Position numbers and translations under genes: made by a program
The notes under the pieces: model-generated
The model's input: the letters and a program-made list of their open reading frames with translations, nothing else
What the model was told of the DNA's origin: nothing
Databases searched by the model: none
Assembly: GCA_023386495.1 (NCBI GenBank)
Contig: JAEWJS010000127.1
Location: 1 to 64,000, forward strand
Direction of reading: 5' to 3'
Origin: Bacillota bacterium
GTDB taxonomy: Bacteria; Bacillota; Bacilli; Paenibacillales; Paenibacillaceae
DNA: 64,000 bases
In this document: in pieces, positions 8,759 to 17,093 of the stretch
Position numbering within the stretch: position 1 is the stretch's first letter
Layout of the letters: each line of letters begins with the position of its first letter

Positions 8759-9688
8759 TCAGCCGGCGTCCCGGCTCTCAAGCAATGAGGGATGGACGAT
8801 CGCTTGATACGTCCCGTCCGATACCAATTTTCCCCCATCCAGGCCGATTAGCACCTTGACCGCAACATAGCATGCGCCATCCTGCTCGATACGTACTTGA
8901 TCCGGCTTCAAGGCAAGCATGAACTGCGTGCCTCGATTGATGCCGCGGTACGGCACCAGCCGCAATCGATCGCGCCAAGGACTGTCCTCTTCATCCAGCC
9001 CCGCTATCAATTGATCGACCTCCGAGGCACGGATCCGCGCAATCCATGACGGCGGCAGCTCGGCCTGCCAGATGGCCGCTTCCATGACCATCACAGGCGT
9101 CCGCGTAAGCGGGTCGTACAGCTGATTCCCCGTGTCCACGAGACCGGTGCAGGTTCGCTCCAGCCCGTCGATGACGACCGATACGACCGCCAGGTGCGAC
9201 TGTGTTCGATCGACCCGCTTTCTTCCGCTCCATGTCGATCGATACACGTACAGTGCCGCCGCAATCGCGATGAACACGAAGACCAAGCTGTTCTTCAGCT
9301 CGAACCCAAGCCCGCCTGTCCGAGTAAACCATATGCCCTCCCACAGTTCACCCGAGCTCTGCAGCAAATAATGCAGTCCCAGCACGCCGCCCGCCGCGGC
9401 GAAGTTGACACCGTAGAATGCTGCAATATTCCGAACGTAATGCTGCAAGCTCCCGAAGCCGAATGCCGTCCACAGCATAAGCAAGGAGAGCGTGAATTTC
9501 AGAATGAACGTATACAGGAACGAGAGGGCCGGCGCGAACATCATCGCGACATAGCAGGCGCCGATGGCCGCTGCAGCCGCGATCCGCGGCAAGCGGGGAC
9601 GAATGCCTCTTACCCATGCTGTCGTCAACAACACCGCCGCATCGATTGCCAGGTTCGATAGGAAGATAAGATCTACATATACGATCAG
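8759..9688 (-). CDS. spoIIGA: Pro-sigma-E processing aspartic protease SpoIIGA
   Basis: SpoIIGA is a septal membrane protease that activates pro-sigma-E after a signal from the forespore protein SpoIIR. The N-terminal half has about five hydrophobic segments; the C-terminal domain carries the pepsin-like motif [19 protein letters not shown] and IPYRG-like/KPDQV blocks. No ATG, GTG or TTG occurs between the in-frame stop at 9695-9697 and the conserved N-terminus ([17 protein letters not shown]). A CTG at 9688 (or 9691), with GGGAGAGTGAGG upstream, gives 309 aa, the B. subtilis length. A GTG at 9634 would remove the first membrane strand. The protein assignment is firm; the start is inferred. 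Confidence 0.9.
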   Translation of the reverse strand: MIVYVDLIFLSNLAIDAAVLLTTAWVRGIRPRLPRIAAAAAIGACYVAMMFAPALSFLYTFILKFTLSLLMLWTAFGFGSLQHYVRNIAAFYGVNFAAAGGVLGLHYLLQSSGELWEGIWFTRTGGLGFELKNSLVFVFIAIAAALYVYRSTWSGRKRVDRTQSHLAVVSVVIDGLERTCTGLVDTGNQLYDPLTRTPVMVMEAAIWQAELPPSWIARIRASEVDQLIAGLDEEDSPWRDRLRLVPYRGINRGTQFMLALKPDQVRIEQDGACYVAVKVLIGLDGGKLVSDGTYQAIVHPSLLESRDAG

Positions 9689-9757
9689 CAGGCCTCACTC
9701 TCCCGTCTTGCTCATGCTTGCAAGTGCGCTCGCCTATCTCGTGAGCGGCCTGAGATT

Positions 9758-9838
9758 AGTATAGAAGATGCCTCGTTCGTTGTCTGTCTAAACCCGTTGT
9801 CATACCCGATCTAGTTTTGTCGATGGGCATAGGTCGAA
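9758..9838 (-). promoter_or_regulatory. Spo0A-type promoter of spoIIGA-sigE
   Basis: The minus strand has -10 TATACT (9758-9763) and -35-like TAGACA (9785-9790) with a 21-bp spacer, recalling the abnormally long spacer of the B. subtilis spoIIG promoter that Spo0A~P rescues. Two matches (6 of 7) to the 0A box TGTCGAA lie upstream: TGTCGAT at 818-824 and GGTCGAA at 832-838 of the 9000s, plus strand. Function is inferred from this layout and position. Confidence 0.6.
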
Positions 9839-9879
9839 ATTGCGCGAACAGCCTATCGTCCGCATGCGCTCTCTACACG

Positions 9880-9921
9880 AAAAAAGAGCAGCCGCCTCGC
9901 GAAATTTCGCGGGTGACTGCC
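9880..9921 (-). terminator. Terminator after ftsZ
   Basis: An inverted repeat centred on CGCGAAATTTCGCG with outer GGGCAGTCACC/GGCGGCTGCTC pairing (some mismatches) ends in six T on the minus strand. It closes the ftsA-ftsZ transcript before the spoIIGA promoter. Confidence 0.75.
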
Positions 9922-9944
9922 CTTGAATGCTATGACGCTAGTGC

Positions 9945-11075
9945 CTATCGGTCGCCGCGCGGCCGATTGCGCAAAAATGCCGGAATATCGAGTTGATCGC
10001 CTGCAGGCGCGCTGCCGAACGGACGGATGTTCGGACCGCTTCCGGATGCTGGCCGTGCGGAGTCTTGCGAGGGCTCCGACGCAGTACCGCCCATGCCAGG
10101 ATTGCGGCGAAGCGCATTGCCCTTCAGTTCGAAGCCGGTCGCGATGACCGTTACTTTGATGTCGTCCTTCATGTCTTCGTCGATGCTGGCGCCGAAGATC
10201 ATGTTCACTTCCGGATCGGAAGCCGAGATGACGATCTCTGCCGCCTCGTTCACTTCATACAGCGAGAGGTTCGCGCCGCCCGTTATGTTCATGATAATGC
10301 CGCGAGCGCCGTCGATGGAAGTCTCGAGCAGCGGGCTCATAATCGCCTTGCGTGCCGCTTCGGCCGCACGGTTCTCGCCGTTGGCCATCCCGATCCCCAT
10401 CAAGGCGGATCCGCGCTCGGACATGATCGTCTTCACGTCCGCGAAGTCGAGATTGATGAGACTCGGTTCCGCAATCAGGTCGGAGATGCCTTGTACCGCT
10501 TGACGCAGCACGTTATCCGCTTCGCGGAATGCTTCGAGCATCGGCGTCTTCTTATCGACGATCTCGAGCAGCCGGTCGTTCGGAATAACGATCAGCGTAT
10601 CGACCTTCTCCTTAAGCGCCTCGATGCCGAGATCGGCTTGCGCGGAGCGCTTGCGACCCTCGAACGTGAATGGACGCGTCACGACGCCTACCGTCAGCGC
10701 GCCGCACTCCTTCGCGATCTCCGCAATGACAGGCGCTGCGCCCGTACCCGTTCCGCCGCCCATGCCGGCCGTTACGAATACCATGTCGGCACCCTTCAGG
10801 CGGCTGGACACCAGCTCGCGCGATTCTTCGGCGGCCTTCTTGCCGACCTCCGGATTGGCGCCTGCGCCGAGACCACGGGTAAGCTTGTCCCCGATCTGGA
10901 GCTTATGCTCGGACTTGGCAAGATGAAGCGCCTGCGCGTCGGTATTCACCGTTATGAATTCCACGCCCTTGACGCCATTATCGATCATTCGATTGACGGC
11001 ATTGCTTCCGCCGCCACCGACGCCGATGACCTTAATCTGCGCCAGTTGTTCCATATCGAAATCGAATTCCAACAT
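9945..11075 (-). CDS. ftsZ: Cell-division tubulin homologue FtsZ
   Basis: FtsZ (376 aa) forms the GTP-dependent Z-ring. The GTP-binding signature [14 protein letters not shown], the N-terminal [17 protein letters not shown] and the T7 loop region ([22 protein letters not shown]) are intact. The conserved C-terminal peptide that binds FtsA, SepF and EzrA reads [10 protein letters not shown]. The ATG at 11075 ([16 protein letters not shown]) follows GGGGGA; an in-frame start 21 nt upstream is unlikely. It is 17 nt from ftsA and ends at a terminator. Confidence 0.98.
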   Translation of the reverse strand: MLEFDFDMEQLAQIKVIGVGGGGSNAVNRMIDNGVKGVEFITVNTDAQALHLAKSEHKLQIGDKLTRGLGAGANPEVGKKAAEESRELVSSRLKGADMVFVTAGMGGGTGTGAAPVIAEIAKECGALTVGVVTRPFTFEGRKRSAQADLGIEALKEKVDTLIVIPNDRLLEIVDKKTPMLEAFREADNVLRQAVQGISDLIAEPSLINLDFADVKTIMSERGSALMGIGMANGENRAAEAARKAIMSPLLETSIDGARGIIMNITGGANLSLYEVNEAAEIVISASDPEVNMIFGASIDEDMKDDIKVTVIATGFELKGNALRRNPGMGGTASEPSQDSARPASGSGPNIRPFGSAPAGDQLDIPAFLRNRPRGDR

Positions 11076-11092
11076 TGGTATGGTTCCCCCGA

Positions 11093-12340
11093 TCAAATGA
11101 ATTCGCTAAACATTTTCTTAAGCCGCTCAACCAGCCCAGGCTTGGACGGTGCAGATGCAGCAGCGTGAGGCTTGCGGGCTGCCGCCTTCTTGGCCGATCC
11201 TCCCGATCGGTTGCGCATGTACCGGGAGACGTACTGAATCATGCCTACTCCGCTCGTGAATGCCGGATCGCGAACGCCGATATAGTCCGGCACCGCAATC
11301 CGCACGCTCGATTCCAGCTCGCTCTGCGCGAGCGCGAGCACGCCCGGCATCGACACGGAACCGCCTGTCAGCACATAGCCGTTCACCTTGTCGCCGAAGC
11401 CCAGTCGCCGAACTTCTTCACGAACCAAGTGGAAGATCTCCTGCATGCGAGGCTCGATAATGTTCGCCAGATCCACTTGGGAGAATTCCTTCTCCACGTT
11501 GCTCCCCATGCGCAGTACTTTGAACTTCTGATCGTCCGCCGCATCGTCCACCAGCGCGCAGCCGAATTTCAGCTTAATCTTCTCGGCTTGCTCTGTCTGC
11601 GTGCGGAGGCCGTAGGAAATATCGTTCGTCACGTACTCGCCGCCGACAGGCAGCGTCGTCGTAGCCGTCAAGTTCCCTTGTTCGAACACCGCGATCGTGC
11701 AGGCGCCTGCGCCTACGTCGACAAGCACGGTCCCCATATTCTTCTCGTCCTTCGTGAGCGCCATCTGACCGGAAGCAAGCGACATTAAGATGACGCCGGA
11801 GATGTGCAGATCTGCTTTCTCCACGCAGCGCATCAAATTATGTATCGCCGTCTTGGCGCCGGTGATGACCGTCGCTTCCACTTCAAGCCGAACCCCGATC
11901 ATGCCGCGGGGATCGGAGATGCCGTCCAGTCCGTCTACGAGATATTGCTTCGGCATGAGTCCGATGATCTCGCGCTCCGGCGGAAGCGCGACGACTTTAG
12001 CGGCCGCTACCACGCGCTCGATATCTTCTTCGCCGATTTCACGGTCTTCATTCGATACGGCCACAACGCCATGATTCGTCTGGAGTGCGATATGATTGCC
12101 TTGAATGCCTACATATACGTCGGATATTTGAATGCCGACCATGCGCTCCGCATGATCCACAGCATTGCGGATCGACTGCACGGTCTGGTCAATGTCAACG
12201 ATGGCTCCCTTGCGAATGCCTTCCGAGTCGGCAGATCCAACTCCAATAATATTAATGGTTCCGTTCTGCACTTCCCCAATAATAGCACGAACCTTGGATG
12301 TACCGATGTCTAGACTAACGATGATGTCGCTGTTGCTCAA
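11093..12340 (-). CDS. ftsA: Actin-like cell-division protein FtsA
   Basis: FtsA (415 aa) tethers FtsZ to the membrane and recruits later divisome proteins. Nucleotide-binding motifs are seen: [16 protein letters not shown] at the N-terminus, the SHS2/1C subdomain, [18 protein letters not shown] and [13 protein letters not shown]. The C-terminal amphipathic membrane helix reads [16 protein letters not shown] 12340 has GGAGGT 8 nt upstream and gives the usual N-terminus [13 protein letters not shown], so I prefer it to the in-frame ATG at 12361. Cotranscribed with ftsZ. Confidence 0.96.
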   Translation of the reverse strand: MSNSDIIVSLDIGTSKVRAIIGEVQNGTINIIGVGSADSEGIRKGAIVDIDQTVQSIRNAVDHAERMVGIQISDVYVGIQGNHIALQTNHGVVAVSNEDREIGEEDIERVVAAAKVVALPPEREIIGLMPKQYLVDGLDGISDPRGMIGVRLEVEATVITGAKTAIHNLMRCVEKADLHISGVILMSLASGQMALTKDEKNMGTVLVDVGAGACTIAVFEQGNLTATTTLPVGGEYVTNDISYGLRTQTEQAEKIKLKFGCALVDDAADDQKFKVLRMGSNVEKEFSQVDLANIIEPRMQEIFHLVREEVRRLGFGDKVNGYVLTGGSVSMPGVLALAQSELESSVRIAVPDYIGVRDPAFTSGVGMIQYVSRYMRNRSGGSAKKAAARKPHAAASAPSKPGLVERLKKMFSEFI

Positions 12341-12438
12341 CCCATGGCACCTCCGTTTCAAAAGAAATGTAATCTAAAATGAAGCGGTACATCATATAAT
12401 GCTACCATAACTGCGTTACCGCAGACACTGTTCTACTA

Positions 12439-12465
12439 ATTCAACGCGCCTTATATTTTCCCTCT
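12439..12465 (-). promoter_or_regulatory. Sigma-H-like promoter of ftsA-ftsZ
   Basis: The minus strand has AGAGGGAAA (12457-12465), then 11 nt, then GTTGAAT (12439-12445). The sigma-H consensus is RnAGGAWWW-N11/12-RnnGAAT, so only one position differs. In B. subtilis ftsAZ has a sigma-H promoter that raises FtsZ for polar septation. The site lies about 100 nt upstream of the ftsA start. Confidence 0.5.
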
Positions 12466-12583
12466 TTTTTCTACAAAATTTTTATGGCTTTTCAGCTTCC
12501 AATTGTTTCATGCTGCTGGGAAACCTTGAAAAACCCCATAAATGAAATTGTATCACTGATTTCGCCTATTGAGTAGCCTCTTT

Positions 12584-13342
12584 TTAGTCGGCGTCCGCGT
12601 TATTCTGCCCTTCCGCCTCTTCTTCGTCCAAATACGGAACATAGCGGTCGGACAACAGCAGCGTCACGCTGCCGGGTTCCTGCGTCTCGGTGACCGCGTA
12701 GATCGTCTCGGCCTTCTCCTGCAGCAGCGAAACGGCGGTGATGATCTCGAACTTGGTGCGCGTGTAAATTCTGATGCGGTCCTTGTACGAGTTCGAAGGA
12801 TGCGGCATGATCTCCGAGAAATCCGCAAGCAGGTCTCCCGGTATCGTCGCCAGCGCCTGGATCAACGCGGCCTTATGCGGATTATCCTCCGTCCAGCCGC
12901 TCAAGACAGGCTTGTCGACGACGAAGCTGGTGCCTGCCGTCAGTACGGTGCCGTTCGACAGAATCGCCCTGATATCGCCAGAATCCAGCAGTTCATAAGC
13001 TACGGCCGGGTATTCATGGATCTGGATATCGATCTTGCCCGGGAAAGTCTTCTTCACGATCACGGATTCGATCGGCGCCAGCTTCATGATTCGCTTGGCC
13101 AGCGCTTCCTCGCTGGGATAGAAGAACGAATCGCCCTTCTGTATGCCGACTGCCTCATGAATCGCTTCGTTCGTCGTATATTGTCCGCCGCTGATCGTCA
13201 CGTCCGACACTTTGCTGATCGGCGAACGGAAGAAGAGCACGGCCAATAATAGCGCGAACAACAGCAATAGTATCGACAGCAGCCTGCGGCTGCCCCTTCT
13301 CCTCTGTTTCGGTTCCCGCAGCACGGGCATCGTGTCAGGCAT
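12584..13342 (-). CDS. divIB: Divisome protein DivIB (FtsQ)
   Basis: DivIB (252 aa) is a bitopic divisome protein that forms the FtsQ-FtsL-FtsB complex. It has a basic cytoplasmic N-terminus (PKQRRRGSRR), one membrane span (LLSILLLLFALLLAVLFF), then a POTRA domain (VSDVTISGGQYTTNEAI, KKTFPGKIDIQIHEYPAVAYE) and a beta domain. An ATG at 13375 is in frame but sits inside the murA terminator hairpin, so ATG 13342 (MPDTMPVLREPK) with AGAAGGGA upstream is preferred. Downstream is the ftsA promoter region. Confidence 0.92.
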   Translation of the reverse strand: MPDTMPVLREPKQRRRGSRRLLSILLLLFALLLAVLFFRSPISKVSDVTISGGQYTTNEAIHEAVGIQKGDSFFYPSEEALAKRIMKLAPIESVIVKKTFPGKIDIQIHEYPAVAYELLDSGDIRAILSNGTVLTAGTSFVVDKPVLSGWTEDNPHKAALIQALATIPGDLLADFSEIMPHPSNSYKDRIRIYTRTKFEIITAVSLLQEKAETIYAVTETQEPGSVTLLLSDRYVPYLDEEEAEGQNNADAD

Positions 13343-13366
13343 CTTATGCTTGTCCCTTCTCTCATG

Positions 13367-13404
13367 AAAAAACATCCGGTCTTCCTATGAAGGAAGCCGG
13401 GATG
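13367..13404 (-). terminator. Terminator between murA and divIB
   Basis: On the minus strand CATCCcGGCTTCCT-tcat-AGGAAGaCCGGATG is followed by TTTTTT. It starts 12 nt past the murA stop and would end much of the mur transcript before divIB, making divIB dependent on read-through. Confidence 0.88.
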
Positions 13405-13416
13405 CAATGCTAGCAT

Positions 13417-14700
13417 CTAACCCGGGATAACCCGATTGTTCTGCACGGAGGCGAATCGCGTAATTCTTGCGCCCAATCGGCCGAGCATCTCTTCGATCTG
13501 CTCGTAGCCGCGGTCGATATGATGGATCTGCTCGACCACCGTTTTCCCTTGGGCAGCCAATCCTGCAATGACGAGCGCCGCTCCCGCTCGAAGATCGGTT
13601 GCTTCTACCGTCGCGCCGTACAGCCGCGGAACACCGCGAATGATCGCCGCGTTCATGTCTACGCGAATGTCGGCCCCCATCCGGGTAAGCTCGCCGACAT
13701 GCTTGAACCGTCCTTCGAAGATCGTCTCCTTCATGACGCTGACGCCTTCGGCGAGCGCGAGCAGCACCATGACCTGCGATTGCAGATCCGTCGGGAAGGC
13801 GGGATACGGTGAGGTTACGATACGTTCGACCGCGTTCGGGCGGACAGTGCCGCCGACCTTTATTATATCACCGTCGATGGCTACTTGAACACCCGAGCGC
13901 CGCAGAACATGGATGAGGGAAGTCAAGTGCGACGGGTTCGTCTGCTGCAGCGTGACCTGACCGCGCGTAACGGCCGCAGCGATCATGATCGTGCCCGTCA
14001 CGATCCGATCCGGAATGATGCGATGCCTACACGGCACGAGTGACTGTACCCCTTCGATCGTGATCGTGTCCGTGCCGGCGCCGATGATCCGCGCGCCCAT
14101 GCGATTCAGGAAGTGCTGCAAATCTTGAATCTCCGGCTCTCTGGCCGCATTGTTAATCGTTGTAACGCCATCGGCGAGCACGGCAGCCATCATAATGTTC
14201 TCGGTTGCGCCGACGCTTGGAAAATCCAGATGGATATCCGCGCCGACCAGCTTTTCTGCCTCGCATACGATCCGGTTGCCGGACTCCTCGACTGTGGCGC
14301 CAAGCGCCTCCAGCCCTCGCAGATGCAGATCGATTTTTCGCTCGCCGATCGCGCATCCCCCTGGTTGGTAAATCTCGACTTTCCCGAATCGGGCCAGCAG
14401 CGGTCCCATTAAGAAGATCGATGAGCGCATCTGGCCCATGAGATCTTCCGCGATATGATACGATTTCGCCGCCTCCGTATCGAGGACGACGGAACTTCCG
14501 ATCTGTTCGGCTTTGCAGCCGAGATCCCTGAGAATATCGAGCATGACGTCGATATCCAGCAGGTTAGGCACATGGTCGATGATGACGGTGCCTCTTACGA
14601 GCATACTAGCGGCCAAAATCGGCAGGGCGGCGTTCTTCGCTCCTTGGATGACGATCGTGCCGGAGAGCGGTTTGCCGCCTTCAATTACCAATTTGTCCAA
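13417..14700 (-). CDS. murA: UDP-GlcNAc 1-carboxyvinyltransferase MurA
   Basis: MurA (427 aa) catalyses the first committed step of peptidoglycan synthesis, adding enolpyruvate to UDP-GlcNAc. The catalytic Cys near residue 115 sits in QPGGCAIGERKIDLHL, so the enzyme is expected to be fosfomycin-sensitive. N-terminal IQGAKNAALPILAASML and C-terminal DLRAGAALVIAGLAA are conserved. It starts at TTG 14700 with GGAGG upstream. In B. subtilis no murA lies in the dcw cluster; here it sits between murB and divIB, 15 nt from murB. Confidence 0.97.
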   Translation of the reverse strand: MDKLVIEGGKPLSGTIVIQGAKNAALPILAASMLVRGTVIIDHVPNLLDIDVMLDILRDLGCKAEQIGSSVVLDTEAAKSYHIAEDLMGQMRSSIFLMGPLLARFGKVEIYQPGGCAIGERKIDLHLRGLEALGATVEESGNRIVCEAEKLVGADIHLDFPSVGATENIMMAAVLADGVTTINNAAREPEIQDLQHFLNRMGARIIGAGTDTITIEGVQSLVPCRHRIIPDRIVTGTIMIAAAVTRGQVTLQQTNPSHLTSLIHVLRRSGVQVAIDGDIIKVGGTVRPNAVERIVTSPYPAFPTDLQSQVMVLLALAEGVSVMKETIFEGRFKHVGELTRMGADIRVDMNAAIIRGVPRLYGATVEATDLRAGAALVIAGLAAQGKTVVEQIHHIDRGYEQIEEMLGRLGARITRFASVQNNRVIPG

Positions 14701-14715
14701 AGCTTCACCTCCGAT

Positions 14716-15621
14716 TTACCGCTCACCCACCACCAATACTTCCGGCACCAGCTCGACGCCGTAACGCGCCTTGACCGTGCTCTGAATATGGGCCATGAGG
14801 GTGAGGACATCTTCAGCCGTCGCTTGCCCGGTATTGACGATGAAATTGGCATGCTGTACGGAAATTTCCGCTCCGCCGACGCGATAGCCCTTCAGCCCGG
14901 CTTCCTGGATCAGCCTGGCGGCGAAGTCTCCCGGCGGATTCTTAAATACGCTTCCCGCGACTGCCAGATGCAGCGGCTGCGTACGAATCCGGCGTTCCTT
15001 GTAAGAGGCCAGCGTTGCCGCGATCTCTTCGCGCACGCCGCGTTCAAGCTCGAACACCGCCTCCACGACGAAGCCTTTACTCTCGTGCAGCATCGAATGC
15101 CTGTAGTCGAACGCCATCGCTTCGCGTCCGTACGTCACCAATTCTCCTGTCTCCGTAACAATCTGGGCTGATTGAAAGATACGTGACACATCCGACCCGT
15201 GAGCGCCGGCATTCATGTACACGGCACCGCCGACCGTTCCCGGAATTCCCCCCGCGAATTCCAGTCCGGTCAATCCTTCCTTGCCTGCCAGAACGGATAG
15301 CTTAATGAACGAGAATGCTGCTCCCGCATAGACCGTCTGACCTTCGAATCGGGCATAATCGAGTCCGGACCCCGGCTTCACCACGACGCCCCGAATGCCC
15401 TTGTCGCTGACCAGCATGTTAGAGCCCCGGCCCAGGCTGGTCCATGAGACGCCATGTTCGTGCAGCAATTTGACCGCGGCAGCCAGCTCTTCCTTGCCGT
15501 GCGGTACGATGAGCAGATCGGCGGGCCCGCCAATCTTCCACGTCGTGTAATCCGCCAGCGGTTCGTTCGGAAGCACATTGCCTACTCGCGCGGCTTGCAG
15601 GGCTTCGATTAGCTTCTCCAT
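14716..15621 (-). CDS. murB: UDP-N-acetylenolpyruvoylglucosamine reductase MurB
   Basis: MurB (301 aa) reduces the enolpyruvyl product of MurA to UDP-MurNAc with FAD and NADPH. FAD-binding motifs are present: TTWKIGGPADLLI, LGRGSNMLVSDKGI, GLEFAGGIPGTVGGAVYMNAGAHG. The late block GSVFKNPPGDFAARLIQEAGLKG holds the catalytic Ser region. The start ATG 15621 lies 7 nt from AAGGAGGA; upstream in-frame codons are too close to it. It is separated from murG by a long non-coding island, so it likely has its own promoter, though none stands out. Confidence 0.96.
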   Translation of the reverse strand: MEKLIEALQAARVGNVLPNEPLADYTTWKIGGPADLLIVPHGKEELAAAVKLLHEHGVSWTSLGRGSNMLVSDKGIRGVVVKPGSGLDYARFEGQTVYAGAAFSFIKLSVLAGKEGLTGLEFAGGIPGTVGGAVYMNAGAHGSDVSRIFQSAQIVTETGELVTYGREAMAFDYRHSMLHESKGFVVEAVFELERGVREEIAATLASYKERRIRTQPLHLAVAGSVFKNPPGDFAARLIQEAGLKGYRVGGAEISVQHANFIVNTGQATAEDVLTLMAHIQSTVKARYGVELVPEVLVVGER

Positions 15622-15782
15622 GACCATTCCTCCTTGTTCTGCTGGTATTCGCGATCCCGGCATCCGGACCGAGCGGTCGAGCAGCGGCCTCTCGAATCGA
15701 ACGCGGTAACCGTTGCCGTCAGGCGGCAGTCACGATTATGTGGTAGTCTATGCCCCCACACCCCCAATGGTGACACCCGCCT

Positions 15783-15943
15783 ATATGGACCGCTTGTGAT
15801 CGCGATGTATTGCGCTGTAGCTTAGTCGACGTCGAATCTTGAACGCTGGCTGGCACTTCCGGTGCTCACGTAGGTTACGCCTACGCTCCGCTCCTCATTG
15901 CCTGCCATCGTCCAACCTTCTCGGCGCTGACAAGCGGTCAGTT
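15783..15943 (+). repeat. Structured dispersed element, copy B
   Basis: Copy B, plus orientation, lies about 170 nt upstream of murB. Its outer arms GACCGCTTGT and ACAAGCGGTC are perfect 10-bp complements that differ from those of other copies. The inner stem is GGCA/TGCC and the apical hairpin is CGTAGG-ttacg-CCTACG. The conserved core TCGACGTCGAATCTTGAACG and the tail ATCGTCCAACCTTCTCGG are intact. Core 15788-15938. Confidence 0.87.
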
Positions 15944-16016
15944 GGAATGGAACTCGATTTTGAGAGTTCCATGTTGATGTGAAGCAAGGTTAAGCTGAAC
16001 GCTTAACAGGGGACGT

Positions 16017-16333
16017 GCGATTCCCTTTGGGAATCTTGTCCCTGGATGAGCCCTTGCGGCTCCGGGCTGGGTCTGCGATTCCCTTTGGGAATCTTGTCCC
16101 TGGATGGGCCCTTGCGGCTCCGGGCTGGGTCTGCGATTCCCTTTGGGAATCTTGTCCCTGGATGAGCCCTTGCGGCTCTGGGCTGGACTGCGATTCCCTT
16201 TGGGAATCTTGTCCTTGGGAGAGCCCCTCCGGCTCTGGGCTGGACTGCGATTCCCTTTGGGAATCTTGTCCTTGGGAGAGCCCTTGCGGCTCTGGGCTGG
16301 ATTGCGATTCCCTTTGGGAATCTTGTCCCTTTG
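16017..16333. repeat. Tandem array of 57-58-bp hairpin units
   Basis: Six copies of the perfect palindrome GATTCCC-ttt-GGGAATC start at 16019, 16077, 16135, 16192, 16249 and 16306 (steps 58, 58, 57, 57, 57). Between them is a second conserved hairpin, GAGCC-cttgc-GGCTC. All parts of the unit are repeated, so there are no unique spacers. Several frames are open on both strands (for example a DKIPKGNR-type repeat on the minus strand), but start sites and neighbours give no support for translation. It lies between murB and murG. Confidence 0.9.
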
Positions 16334-16375
16334 TGCGCCACTCATAGAGGGGCATCTTTTTCATATCGTACAACT

Positions 16376-16575
16376 CTAACGGACACAGCGGGCGTTATTT
16401 TGCGTATTTCGCTTATTCGCGAATTATAACGGACACGGTGGACCTTATTTCGGAAAAGCCTGATCGATCAGATCTCTTTCATGCCGATAACGTCTTTCTG
16501 GTCCGTTAGAGGTTGAAATCCGTTGATTTGCACCGAATAACTGCTCCTGAGTCCGTTAGGACCTCGTCACGCCTG
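16376..16575. repeat. Cluster of four TAACGGAC...GTTATT motifs
   Basis: Two direct copies (from 16376 and 16427) and two inverted copies (ending at 16508 and 16558) share the pattern CTAACGGAC, 8-9 variable bases, then (G)TTATT. Facing copies could pair as large hairpins. A fifth, shorter relative is at 26715-26733 between pbpB and spoVD. This part of the murB-murG gap contains no credible gene. Confidence 0.6.
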
Positions 16576-17093
16576 CCGTTCGCTCGAATCGCTCGGATTA
16601 ATCACCTCGCGAACGGCTGCGTTAGCACACTCGCCAGCATTTCGGTTTGACTGACCTCGTACGTTCGACCTCTCCCTACTCGCCCGCCGTTCGCAATAGC
16701 CACTTGCTTACGTCGGCGCCACTCTTGCTCGCCTGCAATTCGGATTGGCCGACTTGCAGGCGACGACGTCGCGATTACTTGCCTGTAGTTCGGATTTGCC
16801 GAATTGGCGCACGCTTTTCGGAGCGAAGCTGGCGGAGTCGTCTTCTAGTTCGGCTAAATCGCACTGGAGCATCCTTGTAGCAATGAAGGCATTCAGCAAG
16901 TTGGCAAATCCGAACTAGAAGAGGTACAAGTCTCGGCGTATGCGGCATTCGGGACAGCGCACATGCAAGTCTCGGCGTATGCGGCATTCAGGACGGCACG
17001 CGGCCAACGCTTGCCGATCGTTGCCTCGCATGATTCAGCCGTAGCCCGGCGTACCGCCCTCCTGAGCCGATGGGATAGCCGCGTCGCCGGCTA
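16576..17093. repeat. Non-coding gap with direct and inverted repeats
   Basis: No supported gene. A 24-bp direct repeat CAAGTCTCGGCGTATGCGGC.. starts at 16927 and 16966 (39-bp period). GTTCGGATT-type words recur in both orientations, for example CTTCTAGTTCGG near 16840 and its inverse CCGAACTAGAAG near 16909. Open frames here are short and lack ribosome-binding sites. It may be decayed repeat sequence. Confidence 0.55.

Noticed and set aside
9993..11168. 391-aa plus-strand open frame opposite ftsZ and part of ftsA
   Set aside because: Codon composition is the mirror of ftsZ and no family features are seen.
12584..13375. divIB start at ATG 13375
   Set aside because: This ATG lies inside the murA terminator stem; ATG 13342 is better placed.
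16017..16333. CRISPR-like array
   Set aside because: The whole 57-58-bp unit repeats; there are no unique spacers and no cas genes nearby.
15938..16373. Repeat-protein genes in the hairpin array (several frames on both strands)
   Set aside because: Frames exist only because the period is near a multiple of 3; no starts with ribosome-binding sites, and mixed 57/58 steps break the frames.
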